64,000 nt of DNA, taken from assembly GCA_043392685.1 (NCBI GenBank), contig JBHZGM010000008.1, one strand, 5' to 3'. Below the pieces are notes generated by a model. That model worked only from the letters and a program-made list of their open reading frames with translations. It had not been told where the DNA came from and searched no databases. The stretch is from Metapseudomonas sp043392685. Lineage in GTDB: Bacteria > Pseudomonadota > Gammaproteobacteria > Pseudomonadales > Pseudomonadaceae. A program made the translations under genes and the position numbers. Shown here one piece after another: positions 8,284 through 17,188 of the stretch (positions are counted from its first letter, which is position 1; every line of letters begins with the position of its first letter).

Positions 8284-9426
8284 ATGAAAATTGCTTTGGT
8301 TACTATTCACAATGCTAACAATTATGGCGCTATCTTTCAGGCCTTTGCCTTGCAGGAAGTGTTATCGAGGTATGGAGAAGTCGAAATAGTCGATTACGAA
8401 AATCGACACATCTCTCGGAGTTTTGATCTGGTTAGATTGAAGCCCACTCTTCATGGGGCCCTAGGGGCGGGCAAGGATATTTTTCGTATTTTTCCACGAG
8501 CCAGGGCTATTGAAAAATTTAAAGCCTTCATTCGAACAAACTTTAAGCTGACCGCTAGGTTAAGCCAGAGAGATTTACTTCAGAATGGATTAAAAGATTT
8601 CGATTGCTACGTAGCGGGAAGCGATCAGATTTGGAATCCTGCATGCGTGAGCGATAGAAGAGAGATTGATCCTGTATATTTTTTAGATTTTGCCTCAAAT
8701 GGATGTAGAAAGATTTCTTATGCATCCAGTCTGGGTTCATATGTATATGATGAGAATGAAAAAATTATTCTGAAAAATCTACTTAGCGACTTTTCTAACA
8801 TTTCAGTTCGAGAGAAAAGTGCCAAGGAGTTCTTGGATAGCTTGCTGGGCGGCGGAGTGTCGCATGTCTTGGATCCGACATTGCTGCTGTCTATGGAAGA
8901 ATGGCTGGTGCGCCTAGATGTTAATAACTACAAGGCTAAACTTCCAGAGGAAAAGTATATTCTATTGTATACCGTACCTAAAGTCCCCCTAATTCGTAAG
9001 GCTGTAGACCTTGTCGCTAAAAAGATGGGGCTTAAAATAATTTCTCTAGATCAAGGATTATCTGCCGGAGCAGTGGTAGATCGTCAGATTCGGGATGCTG
9101 GCCCCCTAGAGTTCTTGAAGCTTTTTGCTGGTGCAGAATTTATTGTGACGGACTCTTTTCATGGGGTCTGTTTTTCCCTGAATTTTAATAAGCCATTTAT
9201 GGCGATTTCTCCTGGCAAGCACTCGAATAGGTTGGAGAGCTTATTGGGGGGGGTGGGATTGACAAATCGACTGATCGGCTCAGAAGATGAGTTGAAAATA
9301 TTTTCAGGGTTCGAGCCTGATTACTCTTATCGAGAAGCTTTGCAAAGTATGAGAGAAGCGTCGCTTAATTATCTTAAAAGTAGCCTAGAAGGAATGGAGG
9401 CTCGGAGCGCTAGGCTTAATCAATGA
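8284..9426 (+). CDS. Polysaccharide pyruvyltransferase-family protein
   Basis: 380 residues of the WcaK/CsaB pyruvyltransferase family. Visible signatures: N-terminal NAN-NYGAIFQAFAL, DCYVAGSDQIWNP near residue 118, VLDPTLLL near 198, and the C-terminal FIVTDSFHGVCFSL motif with the conserved Ser-Phe-His-Gly. Known members transfer pyruvate from PEP to sugar hydroxyls to form a ketal, adding negative charge to a polysaccharide; some members of this broad family act on other substrates. It overlaps the following polymerase gene by ATGA. A G8 run at 9246-9253 sits in the coding sequence and could slip during replication. Confidence 0.82.
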   Translation: MKIALVTIHNANNYGAIFQAFALQEVLSRYGEVEIVDYENRHISRSFDLVRLKPTLHGALGAGKDIFRIFPRARAIEKFKAFIRTNFKLTARLSQRDLLQNGLKDFDCYVAGSDQIWNPACVSDRREIDPVYFLDFASNGCRKISYASSLGSYVYDENEKIILKNLLSDFSNISVREKSAKEFLDSLLGGGVSHVLDPTLLLSMEEWLVRLDVNNYKAKLPEEKYILLYTVPKVPLIRKAVDLVAKKMGLKIISLDQGLSAGAVVDRQIRDAGPLEFLKLFAGAEFIVTDSFHGVCFSLNFNKPFMAISPGKHSNRLESLLGGVGLTNRLIGSEDELKIFSGFEPDYSYREALQSMREASLNYLKSSLEGMEARSARLNQ

Positions 9427-10607
9427 AATCCGTAGACTTGTGGATCCCAAGTGCCGCTCCGTTCTTTTTGTTTGGAGTGGTCTACTACCTCGTCTCCCCT
9501 GCTATTGCTCTTGGATTACTTGCCGAGAACAGAGTTATTTCTGCTGCAATAGAGTATATTGGGGAGGACTATTTTGGATGGGCCTACTTCATCGATATCC
9601 TATTGATAGTCCTATCCTTTTTCTCGGGGTATTTCCTCTTTAAAAGAGGTCGAAAGGCTAGGGCAGAAAGCATCGTTGACTTTTCTGCATCATTTAAGCT
9701 TAGCCCAATACTTTTGTTCTTCCTGCTTTCAATGCTCCTAATGTTTTTCGTCTATCGAGCAATGGCTGTGGGTGCTGTATTTTTTTCCGGGTATGCGAAT
9801 TATGATATCTTGGTTTTAGGGCCGTTTGCTACATTGATTTTCTTGTCTGCACTATTTCACAACTATTTCAAAAGCAGGATTGCCAAGATTTCTTTTTTCT
9901 TGGTCTTTTTGGCTTCTTCCTTTTTTATGCTTAGCCTAGGGTCAAGAATGTTTTTTGTGCTGGGCTCCATGACAATAGCTCTTGGGTTGCTCTCAAGGAA
10001 TAAGGGTGCACTTAAAAGCCCTTTGCTTTATTTGGGATGCGGTGCTTTTTTGTGTTTAGTTGTTAGTGTAGGAGTATGGCGTTCCGGTGGCAATATTTCT
10101 CTGGAGGCGCTTCTAACTGTCTTTTTTGCAGAACCGATTTTCACCGCCGCCAGTGGAGCAGCCTATATGAATAATTTAGGCGAGAGACCTGTCCTTGGTG
10201 CGCCACTTGATGTCCTAGCGTCACTTGTCAACTTCATACCTTCATTTGTTTATCCTGAAAAAGTCTTGATTATCGAGAAGCTTATATACGACGAAAACAA
10301 ATTTTCTCCCTTTGGTGCGAGTTCTATAATTGTAAATGTATACTCAAACTTTGGCATGTTATATCCTCTGTATTTTCTGTGCGTAGGGGGGCTGGTTGGT
10401 GGACTAAATAGGAGGGCGCACTTCTCGGTCTTTTATCGCTCTATATATTTATCCATTCTTCCTCTTCTTATGTTCCATTTTTTTAGGGAGAATTTTATGA
10501 CCGTACTTAAGGTCTCTTTATTTAACGGATTCATCCTTCCGTTCTTGATTGTCATTTTTATATATATTTTTTTCGGTACTCCGCGTAGCGAGGCGCTGAC
10601 CAAGTGA
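9423..10607 (+). CDS. wzy: Wzy-type O-antigen polymerase (oligosaccharide repeat unit polymerase)
   Basis: 394 residues, almost entirely hydrophobic helices (about ten to twelve) with a larger polar loop around residues 245-300 (GERPVLGAPLDVL, NFIPSFVYP, FSPFGASSIIVN). Sequence identity in this family is low, so the call rests on topology, length and its place in the operon between a flippase and glycosyltransferases, where a polymerase is otherwise missing. It would join O-units at the periplasmic face of the inner membrane, with length set by Wzz. It overlaps both neighbours by four bases (ATGA and GTGA). Strongly AT-rich relative to the genome. Confidence 0.75.
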   Translation: MKSVDLWIPSAAPFFLFGVVYYLVSPAIALGLLAENRVISAAIEYIGEDYFGWAYFIDILLIVLSFFSGYFLFKRGRKARAESIVDFSASFKLSPILLFFLLSMLLMFFVYRAMAVGAVFFSGYANYDILVLGPFATLIFLSALFHNYFKSRIAKISFFLVFLASSFFMLSLGSRMFFVLGSMTIALGLLSRNKGALKSPLLYLGCGAFLCLVVSVGVWRSGGNISLEALLTVFFAEPIFTAASGAAYMNNLGERPVLGAPLDVLASLVNFIPSFVYPEKVLIIEKLIYDENKFSPFGASSIIVNVYSNFGMLYPLYFLCVGGLVGGLNRRAHFSVFYRSIYLSILPLLMFHFFRENFMTVLKVSLFNGFILPFLIVIFIYIFFGTPRSEALTK

Positions 10608-11776
10608 AAATCAAGGTTCTGTGTTTTGTTGGGTATTACCTTCCGGGCTATAAAGCCGGAGGCCCGCTACGAACCATTTCTAACATGGCGCTGCACCTCA
10701 AGGATGATATTGAATTCTGGATTGTTACCAGGGATAGAGACTTGGGTGATGGACTGCCTTACTCCAATGTCAGGGTCAATGAGTGGCAGGATATCCATGG
10801 AGCGAACGTGTACTACCTCTCTCCAGAGTGTTGCACAGTACGACATATTGCTAGAGTGATATCTGAAACCCCTCATGATGTTCTGTATCTTAATAGCTTT
10901 TATGACCCTATTTTTACAATAAAGCCTCTACTGGTTCGGCGGATTCTTGGCATCGCTACGAAACCCTGCGTCGTTGCTCCTCGCGGAGAGTTTTCAATTG
11001 GGGCCATCGCTCTCAAGGCAAAAAAGAAGAAACTTTATAATTTAGTCAGCGGTTTCTTTGAGCTCTATAAGGGTGTGACCTTTCAGGCTTCCAGTGAGCA
11101 CGAAGCGCAAGATATAGTGCGGGTCCTAGGGGTGGATCGCACCCGCATAGAGATAGCGATCGACTTGCCGGAGTTGGATCTGCCTCTAGAAACTGATTTC
11201 GATTCGGCAGCTGAGCGTGATGCCGGTAAGGCGCTGAGGGTTATTTTCTTATCGAGAATTTCCCCTAAAAAGAATCTTGACTTCGCTATCAAGGCGCTCT
11301 CATTCACGCATAGGGCGATTGAGTTTCATATCTATGGCCCCATAGAGGATGATGCTTATTGGCGGGAATGTCAGGCATTGTTTCCCGGGCTGCCTCCTAA
11401 TGTTTCTGTGAGCTATTGTGGGAGCGTGCTGCCCACTGAGACCAAAAAAATATTCTCGCGTTATGATTTGTTCTTTTTTCCGACGCATGGTGAAAACTAT
11501 GGGCATGTCATCGCTGAGTCGCTGAGTGTGGGCACTCCTGTTCTACTCAGCGACCAGACCCCATGGTTGGATCTAGAGTCGCAGGGGTTGGGGTGGGATA
11601 TTCCTTTGGGCTCTCCTAAGGTTTTTGCAGAGCAGATTGATAAGTTTACAAGTCTGGAACCTGCCATTCGGTGTCAGCAACGCACCGTTGTTCGGGCCCA
11701 AGCTCGAAAGTTGTTGCAGAACCCAGAGATCGTGGAAGCTAATCGTAATTTGTTTCGCGCAAGGTTAAAGTTTTGA
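10604..11776 (+). CDS. GT4-family glycosyltransferase
   Basis: 390 residues with GT-B fold features: a Gly-rich N-terminus (FVGYYLPGYKAGGPLRTI) typical of GT4 donors' binding loop, the central RVIFLSRISPKKNLDFAIKA motif at the start of the second Rossmann domain, and the EX7E-type region FFPTHGENYGHVIAESLSVG near residue 300. It would add one sugar to the lipid-linked O-unit on the cytoplasmic side; the donor is unknown. The start is GTG overlapping the polymerase stop (GTGA), and the stop overlaps the next glycosyltransferase start, so the run 7279-12999 is probably one transcript. Confidence 0.85.
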   Translation: MKIKVLCFVGYYLPGYKAGGPLRTISNMALHLKDDIEFWIVTRDRDLGDGLPYSNVRVNEWQDIHGANVYYLSPECCTVRHIARVISETPHDVLYLNSFYDPIFTIKPLLVRRILGIATKPCVVAPRGEFSIGAIALKAKKKKLYNLVSGFFELYKGVTFQASSEHEAQDIVRVLGVDRTRIEIAIDLPELDLPLETDFDSAAERDAGKALRVIFLSRISPKKNLDFAIKALSFTHRAIEFHIYGPIEDDAYWRECQALFPGLPPNVSVSYCGSVLPTETKKIFSRYDLFFFPTHGENYGHVIAESLSVGTPVLLSDQTPWLDLESQGLGWDIPLGSPKVFAEQIDKFTSLEPAIRCQQRTVVRAQARKLLQNPEIVEANRNLFRARLKF

Positions 11777-12999
11777 GGATTCTTGTCCTTTCTCAATATT
11801 TCAGTCCTGAGAGCTTCATCATTAACGATGTGGCACGTACGCTCGTTGCTCAAGGGCACGAAGTCAGCGTAGCTACAGGTAAACCAAACTATCCAGACGG
11901 CGAGGTTTTTCCCGGTTATCGGGCTAGTGGGATTCAACGTGACGTTTTTGCAGAGACGGTAGAGGTAATTCGGATTCCGCTATGGCCGCGAGGTAAGGGT
12001 GGTGCTAGAAATTTGATCCTGAATTACCTCTCGTTTGTCCTCTGCGGGATTTTCTTTTTTCCGTGGCTACTGAGAAAACGCAAGTTTGACGCCATTCTGG
12101 TTTTCGCACTATCACCGATTACCCAAGTCATTCCAGCCATACTTCTCAAATGGTTGAAGAAAACTCATCTGGCAGTATGGGTTCAAGACCTGTGGCCAGA
12201 AAGCCTTGCGGCCACAGGGTTCGTCAGGCACCCGCACCTTCTCAAGGCAGTTGGCTATCTCGTCAGAGGGATTTATGCGGGGTGCGATACCTTGCTGGTT
12301 CAATCCCGGGCATTCGTCGGCCCCGTGGCGCGCTATGCGCAGCGCGACAAGATCATCTACTACCCCAATTCAATGCCACGGCAGGTTCCAGTCCAAACTG
12401 TGGAGAGAATTTCGCCCGAATTGGCCAGGGAGCTTGACCAACATTTCAGTGTTGTTTTCGCGGGTAATCTGGGAACGGCCCAAGCCGTCGAGACGCTGCT
12501 CGAAACTGCCATACAACTGAAACACGATCCTGAAATCCGCTTGGTACTCGTCGGCAGCGGTAGCCGGTTCTCCTGGTTGCAGGCGCAGAAACAGTCGCAC
12601 CAACTGGATAACTTGCTGTTGCCTGGGCGTTTTCCGATGGAAGCGATGCCGCAGATATTCGAACGTGCAGCAGCCTTACTGGTGTCCCTAAAGGATGAGG
12701 AAATCTTCGCCCAGACGATACCGAGCAAGATCCAGGCTTATCTTGCGGCGGGGCGACCGATTATCGCTTCATTGCGTGGCGAGGGAGCACGGGTCGTAGC
12801 TGAGGCGGGTGCGGGGGAGGCTTGTGAGCCGGAAAATCCTGCCGCATTGGCAGCATTGATCCGCTCCATGAAAGGTCGACCTGCTGCCGAGCTGCAAGCC
12901 ATGGGGCTGGCGGGCAAGGCATATTTCAATGAACACTTCGAGATGAGCAGCCAGGTGACGCGCCTGGTGGAGATTCTTGAGGCTCGGGCCAAGGGATAA
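11773..12999 (+). CDS. wbuB: WbuB-like GT4 glycosyltransferase
   Basis: 408 residues. The N-terminus (ILVLSQYFSPESFIINDVA, HEVSVATGKPNYPDGEVF) and the motif HLAVWVQDLWPESL are typical of WbuB-like transferases that add an N-acetyl-L-fucosamine-type sugar. The GT-B second domain has VVFAGNLGTAQAVETLL and a C-terminal IPSKIQAYLAAGRPII block. It starts with TTG overlapping the preceding stop. The three genes that follow make a UDP-2-acetamido-2,6-dideoxy-L-hexose, fitting this enzyme as the cognate transferase. The exact donor, L-QuiNAc or L-FucNAc, is inferred from those neighbours. Confidence 0.8.
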   Translation: MRILVLSQYFSPESFIINDVARTLVAQGHEVSVATGKPNYPDGEVFPGYRASGIQRDVFAETVEVIRIPLWPRGKGGARNLILNYLSFVLCGIFFFPWLLRKRKFDAILVFALSPITQVIPAILLKWLKKTHLAVWVQDLWPESLAATGFVRHPHLLKAVGYLVRGIYAGCDTLLVQSRAFVGPVARYAQRDKIIYYPNSMPRQVPVQTVERISPELARELDQHFSVVFAGNLGTAQAVETLLETAIQLKHDPEIRLVLVGSGSRFSWLQAQKQSHQLDNLLLPGRFPMEAMPQIFERAAALLVSLKDEEIFAQTIPSKIQAYLAAGRPIIASLRGEGARVVAEAGAGEACEPENPAALAALIRSMKGRPAAELQAMGLAGKAYFNEHFEMSSQVTRLVEILEARAKG

Positions 13000-13004
13000 T
13001 ATTG

Positions 13005-13862
13005 ATGCGCATATTGGTATTGGGCATAACCGGCATGCTGGGCAGTGCCGTATATAAAACGTTTAGCCAAGATCCGGCGTATGAAGTCTGGGGCACAATG
13101 CGTAGTGCCGGGGCGCTGCAGCATTTCTCCGAGCAGAGCCGATCACGCCTGCTGACCGGAGTCGATGTACTTGATCAGGATGCACTGGTCAGTGCGCTGG
13201 AGGGTGTCCGTCCGGATGTCGTCATCAACTGCGTCGGGCTGATCAAACAGTTGGCCGACGCCAAAGATCCGCTTTCGGCTTTGCCGATTAACTCCATGCT
13301 GCCGCATCGCTTGGCGAAACTCTGTGGACTGGCCGGCGCGCGTTTGATCCATGTGAGCACGGATTGTGTGTTCTCTGGTCGTAAGGGAATGTATGCCGAG
13401 GCTGACCTGTCAGACGCGGAAGATCTGTATGGCAAGTCCAAGTACATTGGCGAACTGCACGAGTTGCCGCACGCGGTCACGCTGCGCACCTCGATCATCG
13501 GGCATGAGCTTGGCACCCACTTCTCGTTGATCGACTGGTTTCTTTCGCAGACTGGCCCAGTCAAGGGCTATGCCAAAGCCATATTTTCCGGCATGCCAAC
13601 TGTTGAACTGGCTCGTGTGATGAAGGATTACGTGATTCCGAATCCCGAGTTGCACGGTTTGTATCATGTATCGGTTGAGCCTATCGACAAACTGTCGCTG
13701 CTCCGGCTGGTCAGCGAGGTCTATGGGCATAAAATCGAAATCATTCCAGATGAGCAAGTGTGTATTGACCGCTCGTTGGATTCGTCTCGATTCCGCCAGG
13801 CAACCGGTTATGTACCACCAGCTTGGCCTGAACTGGTCAAGATGATGTATAGCCAGCGTTGA
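13005..13862 (+). CDS. RmlD/WbvR-like NDP-4-keto-6-deoxysugar reductase
   Basis: 285 residues, SDR fold. The NAD(P)-binding motif is GITGMLGSAVYKTF at the N-terminus; VSTDCVFSG near residue 115 and the YGKSK motif (YxxxK, ~142-146) give the catalytic residues. ATG 13005 has AAGGGA nine bases upstream; a TTG immediately before is less likely. In UDP-L-FucNAc loci the corresponding reductase (WbjC/FnlB/CapF) is about 370 residues with a C-terminal cupin domain; this protein stops after the SDR domain and resembles RmlD, as does WbvR of Vibrio cholerae O37, which works in UDP-L-QuiNAc synthesis. This suggests reduction to UDP-L-RhaNAc for the downstream epimerase (inference). Confidence 0.78.
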   Translation: MRILVLGITGMLGSAVYKTFSQDPAYEVWGTMRSAGALQHFSEQSRSRLLTGVDVLDQDALVSALEGVRPDVVINCVGLIKQLADAKDPLSALPINSMLPHRLAKLCGLAGARLIHVSTDCVFSGRKGMYAEADLSDAEDLYGKSKYIGELHELPHAVTLRTSIIGHELGTHFSLIDWFLSQTGPVKGYAKAIFSGMPTVELARVMKDYVIPNPELHGLYHVSVEPIDKLSLLRLVSEVYGHKIEIIPDEQVCIDRSLDSSRFRQATGYVPPAWPELVKMMYSQR

Positions 13863-13892
13863 TTATTATATTTTCGAGTGTGGTGACTGTTT

Positions 13893-14903
13893 ATGTTCGA
13901 TGACAAGGTCTTGATGATTACCGGCGGTACTGGTTCCTTCGGTAATACGGTGTTGAAGCGTTTCCTTGATACGAATGTCAAGGAAATTAGGGTGTTCAGC
14001 CGGGATGAAAAGAAGCAGGAAGATATGCGTATCGCCTTGGCCAATGACAAGGTCAAGTTCTATATCGGCGATGTGCGAGATTACAGCAGTGTTTCTCAGG
14101 CCATGGCCGGTGTTGACTATATCTTCCATGCGGCGGCTCTGAAGCAGGTGCCCTCTTGCGAGTTTTATCCTATGGAGGCGGTCCGTACCAATGTTATTGG
14201 CACGGAAAATGTGCTGAACGCTGCGGTTGCCACAGGCGTCAAGCGTGTGGTGGTTCTTAGCACGGATAAGGCGGTATATCCGATTAACGCCATGGGTATC
14301 TCCAAGGCAATGGCGGAAAAACTGATGGTTGCCAAGTCGCGTATGATTCCGGAGTCTGGCCCAGTTTTATGTGCGACTCGCTATGGCAATGTTATGGCCT
14401 CACGTGGTTCTGTGATTCCACTATTCATCAATCAACTTAAAGGTGCCGAACCCCTTACCGTCACCGATCCGAACATGACCCGCTTTCTAATGTCGCTGGA
14501 AGACTCGGTCGATCTGGTGTTGCATGCCTTCGAACATGCAGAGCAGGGTGATATCTTTGTACAGAAGGCTCCAGCCTCTACGGTGGCCGACTTGGCTCAA
14601 GCGCTTAAAGAACTGTTTTCCCGCGATAACCCTGTGAAGGTAATCGGTACGCGGCATGGTGAGAAGCTTTATGAATCACTGATTTCCCGCGAGGAAATGG
14701 CCAAGGCTGAGGACATGGGGCGTTATTACCGAATTCCAGCGGATAACCGCGACCTCAACTATAAAAAGTTCTTCGTTGAGGGTGAACAGCATATTTCCGA
14801 GCTGGATGACTACACCTCGCATAATACGGAGCGTCTGAATGTTCAGGACGTTAAGAACGTTCTGTTGAAGTTGGATTACATTCGGGAGGAGCTCAATGCT
14901 TAA
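13893..14903 (+). CDS. UDP-GlcNAc 4,6-dehydratase/epimerase, WbjB/FnlA/WbvB type
   Basis: 336 residues, short cytoplasmic member of the CapD/WbpM dehydratase family. The NADP motif MITGGTGSFGNTV is at residues ~7-19; STDKAVYPINAMGISKA carries the Met134-xxx-Lys138 pair that replaces the usual Tyr-xxx-Lys. C-terminal HGEKLYESLIS is a family signature. Family knowledge: these enzymes dehydrate UDP-GlcNAc and epimerise at C5 and C3 to a 4-keto-L-sugar, the first step to UDP-L-FucNAc or UDP-L-QuiNAc. Its 3' end overlaps the 2-epimerase gene by eight bases, so the pair is translationally linked. Confidence 0.88.
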   Translation: MFDDKVLMITGGTGSFGNTVLKRFLDTNVKEIRVFSRDEKKQEDMRIALANDKVKFYIGDVRDYSSVSQAMAGVDYIFHAAALKQVPSCEFYPMEAVRTNVIGTENVLNAAVATGVKRVVVLSTDKAVYPINAMGISKAMAEKLMVAKSRMIPESGPVLCATRYGNVMASRGSVIPLFINQLKGAEPLTVTDPNMTRFLMSLEDSVDLVLHAFEHAEQGDIFVQKAPASTVADLAQALKELFSRDNPVKVIGTRHGEKLYESLISREEMAKAEDMGRYYRIPADNRDLNYKKFFVEGEQHISELDDYTSHNTERLNVQDVKNVLLKLDYIREELNA

Positions 14904-16023
14904 GGTAATGACGCTGGTCGGTACCCGCCCGGAACTGATCAAGATGAGCCGTGTAATCGCAGAGCTGGACAAGCAGGTGCAGCATGTACTGGTACATTCT
15001 GGCCAGAATTACGATTACGAACTGAATCAGGTATTTTTTGATGATCTGGAAATTCGCAAGCCGGATCATTTCCTCGGGGCTGCTGGTGATACCGCTGCCA
15101 AGACTATTGCCGAGGTGATCGCCAAGGCCGATGAAGTTTTCGAGTTGGAAAAGCCCGACGCGCTTTTGCTCTATGGCGATACCAATACCTGCCTGGCAGT
15201 GATTGCGGCCAAGCGCCGAAAGATTCCGGTTTTCCATATGGAGGCAGGTAATCGCTGTTTCGATCAGCGGGTGCCAGAGGAGTTGAACCGCAAGGTCCTC
15301 GACCATTTGAGCGACATCAATATGGTGCTGACCGAGCATGCACGGCGTTACCTGATTGCGGAAGGGATTCGTCCGGAAACCATCATCAAGACCGGTTCGC
15401 ATATGGAGGAAGTGCTGGATTACTACATGCCGCGCATCCAGGCTTCCGATGTGTTGCAACGAGAAGGACTGGAAGAGGGCGGGTTCTTTATCGTCAGTAC
15501 CCATCGGGAAGAGAACGTCGATACGCCGGAGAACCTGCGCGATTTGCTGGAAACCCTGCGCTCGCTCGCCGAGACCTATCAGTACCCGATCATCGTCTCT
15601 ACACACCCTCGCACCCGCAAGCGCCTCGAGGTGCTGGGCGAGTCGCTTGAACATCCGCTGATTCGCTTCGTCAAGCCGTTCGGTTTGCTGGATTACATCA
15701 AGCTGCAAATGTCGGCTTTCTGTGTTCTTTCCGATAGCGGAACCATCACCGAAGAGGCCTCATTGCTCAACCTGCCGGCCATCACGATTCGCAACGCGCA
15801 CGAGCGACCGGAAGGCATGGATGAAGGCACGCTAATCATGAGTGGCCTGAAAAAAGAACGCGTGCTCGATGCGGTGCGTGTGGTGACCAGCCAGCATTAT
15901 CGTGCCCGCCGCGTGATGCCCGTGGTGAAAGATTACCAAGCGGGGCCAGTTTCGAAGCAGGTTGTCAGGGTGGTGCTCAGCTACACGGATTACATCAATC
16001 GTACAGTTTGGTCGAAAGCCTGA
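14896..16023 (+). CDS. UDP-N-acetyl-L-hexosamine 2-epimerase, WbjD/FnlC/WbvD type
   Basis: 375 residues of the non-hydrolysing UDP-GlcNAc 2-epimerase family: N-terminal VGTRPELIKMSRVI, the SGQNYDYELNQVFFDDL segment, LLYGDTNTCL, HMEAGNRCFDQRVPEE, and the C-terminal SDSGTITEEASLL motif. It would invert C2 of the L-sugar nucleotide formed by the two preceding enzymes, giving UDP-L-QuiNAc or UDP-L-FucNAc. Encoded in the order transferase, reductase, dehydratase, epimerase, which groups a complete sugar-nucleotide pathway with its probable glycosyltransferase. Confidence 0.87.
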   Translation: MLKVMTLVGTRPELIKMSRVIAELDKQVQHVLVHSGQNYDYELNQVFFDDLEIRKPDHFLGAAGDTAAKTIAEVIAKADEVFELEKPDALLLYGDTNTCLAVIAAKRRKIPVFHMEAGNRCFDQRVPEELNRKVLDHLSDINMVLTEHARRYLIAEGIRPETIIKTGSHMEEVLDYYMPRIQASDVLQREGLEEGGFFIVSTHREENVDTPENLRDLLETLRSLAETYQYPIIVSTHPRTRKRLEVLGESLEHPLIRFVKPFGLLDYIKLQMSAFCVLSDSGTITEEASLLNLPAITIRNAHERPEGMDEGTLIMSGLKKERVLDAVRVVTSQHYRARRVMPVVKDYQAGPVSKQVVRVVLSYTDYINRTVWSKA

Positions 16024-16042
16024 GCATTGCCGAGGTAGAGAA

Positions 16043-16999
16043 ATGCGTGTTTTGTTGACGGGAGCTACTGGCTTTATCGGGAGTGGACTGCTTCAGCGAT
16101 TATTGCAGGATGGACTGCACTTGCCCGTTGCAGCTATTCGTCGTCCATCAGCTGATTTACATTCTGATGTTCCCTGCATTCATGTGGGTGAGCTTTCTCT
16201 AAATACCGATTGGTCGGTTGCACTTACCGGTGCCGACGTTGTAGTTCATGCTGCAGCCCGAGCTCATGTTATTAAAGAAAGCTCATCTGATCCGTTAGCT
16301 GAGTTTCGTTCTGTAAACCTTGACGGAACCTTAGCACTTGCGAATCAAGCTGCGCTCGCGGGTGTAAAGCGCTTTGTTTTTATTAGCTCAATCGGTGTTA
16401 ATGGTAATCAAAGTTTTCGTCCTTTTAAAGTGGATGATACACCTAACCCTGTTGAACCTTATGCTATATCCAAACTTGAGGCTGAGCTAGGGTTACGTAG
16501 GTTGACGGCCGAAACTGGTATGGAAGTAGTGATTATTCGGCCTCCATTGGTATACGGACCCCAAGCTCCTGGTAACTTTGCACGATTGATAAACATTGTT
16601 GCTAAAGGGATTCCTCTACCTTTTGGGGCTATCCATAACCAGCGCAGCTTAGTTTCCTTGGACAATCTAGTTGATCTGATCGTGACCTGTATCGATCATC
16701 CCGCGGCGGCTAACCAGACTTTCCTGGTAAGCGATGGCGAGGACCTCTCGACCACTGAACTGTTGCGCAGAATGGGCGCTGCCTTGGGTAAGCCGGCCCG
16801 TTTGCTACCGGTTCCGAGTTGGTTGCTGGAGGCAGGGGCTGTGATGTTGGGGAAGAAGGCTCTTTACCAGCGCTTGTGCGGCTCCCTGCAGGTCGATATC
16901 AGCAAAACTCGTGAGTTATTGGGTTGGGAACCGCCGATTAGCGTTGATGCGGCTCTGCGCAAGACGGCAAAGCATTTTCTAGAGCATCATGCCGGGTGA
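16043..16999 (+). CDS. WbpV/WbpK-like UDP-4-keto-6-deoxy-HexNAc reductase
   Basis: 318 residues, extended SDR. Motifs: LLTGATGFIGSGLLQRL at the start, HAAARAHVI, FISSIGVNG near 112, and YAISKLEAE (YxxxK). ATG 16043 has a clear GAGGTAGAG site; an in-frame ATG at 15962 lies inside the previous gene and is unlikely. In Pseudomonas O-antigen loci this family (WbpV, WbpK) reduces the 4-keto product of WbpM to UDP-D-QuiNAc or UDP-D-FucNAc, the sugar that WbpL then loads on undecaprenyl phosphate. The wbpV/K-wbpL-wbpM order matches that scheme. Which epimer is formed cannot be decided by eye. Base composition is AT-richer in its first half than its last, hinting at a recombination junction near 16.6 kb. 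Confidence 0.8.
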   Translation: MRVLLTGATGFIGSGLLQRLLQDGLHLPVAAIRRPSADLHSDVPCIHVGELSLNTDWSVALTGADVVVHAAARAHVIKESSSDPLAEFRSVNLDGTLALANQAALAGVKRFVFISSIGVNGNQSFRPFKVDDTPNPVEPYAISKLEAELGLRRLTAETGMEVVIIRPPLVYGPQAPGNFARLINIVAKGIPLPFGAIHNQRSLVSLDNLVDLIVTCIDHPAAANQTFLVSDGEDLSTTELLRRMGAALGKPARLLPVPSWLLEAGAVMLGKKALYQRLCGSLQVDISKTRELLGWEPPISVDAALRKTAKHFLEHHAG

Positions 17000-17120
17000 T
17001 GTTGTTCAGAAAGACATCGCCGTGCACATCCAGAAGCCTGAATCTGATGATTGACCGCGATGAATTGTCAACGCTTGATTTCAAGGTTTCGCTTGTTCAG
17101 TGACCATTCGCGATGGGAGA

Positions 17121-17140
17121 AGCTGCTCGATAGAGCAGCT
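17121..17140 (+). terminator. Hairpin upstream of wbpL
   Basis: Perfect 8-bp stem AGCTGCTC, GATA loop, GAGCAGCT in the 189-base gap between the ketoreductase and wbpL, followed by T-rich sequence (17145-17175). It may be an attenuator or a partial terminator of the upstream operon. Confidence 0.4.
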
Positions 17141-17188
17141 GACATTTTGGGCCCTGGTTTTGTTTTAGCTGCTTCAGGAATTTGACCT

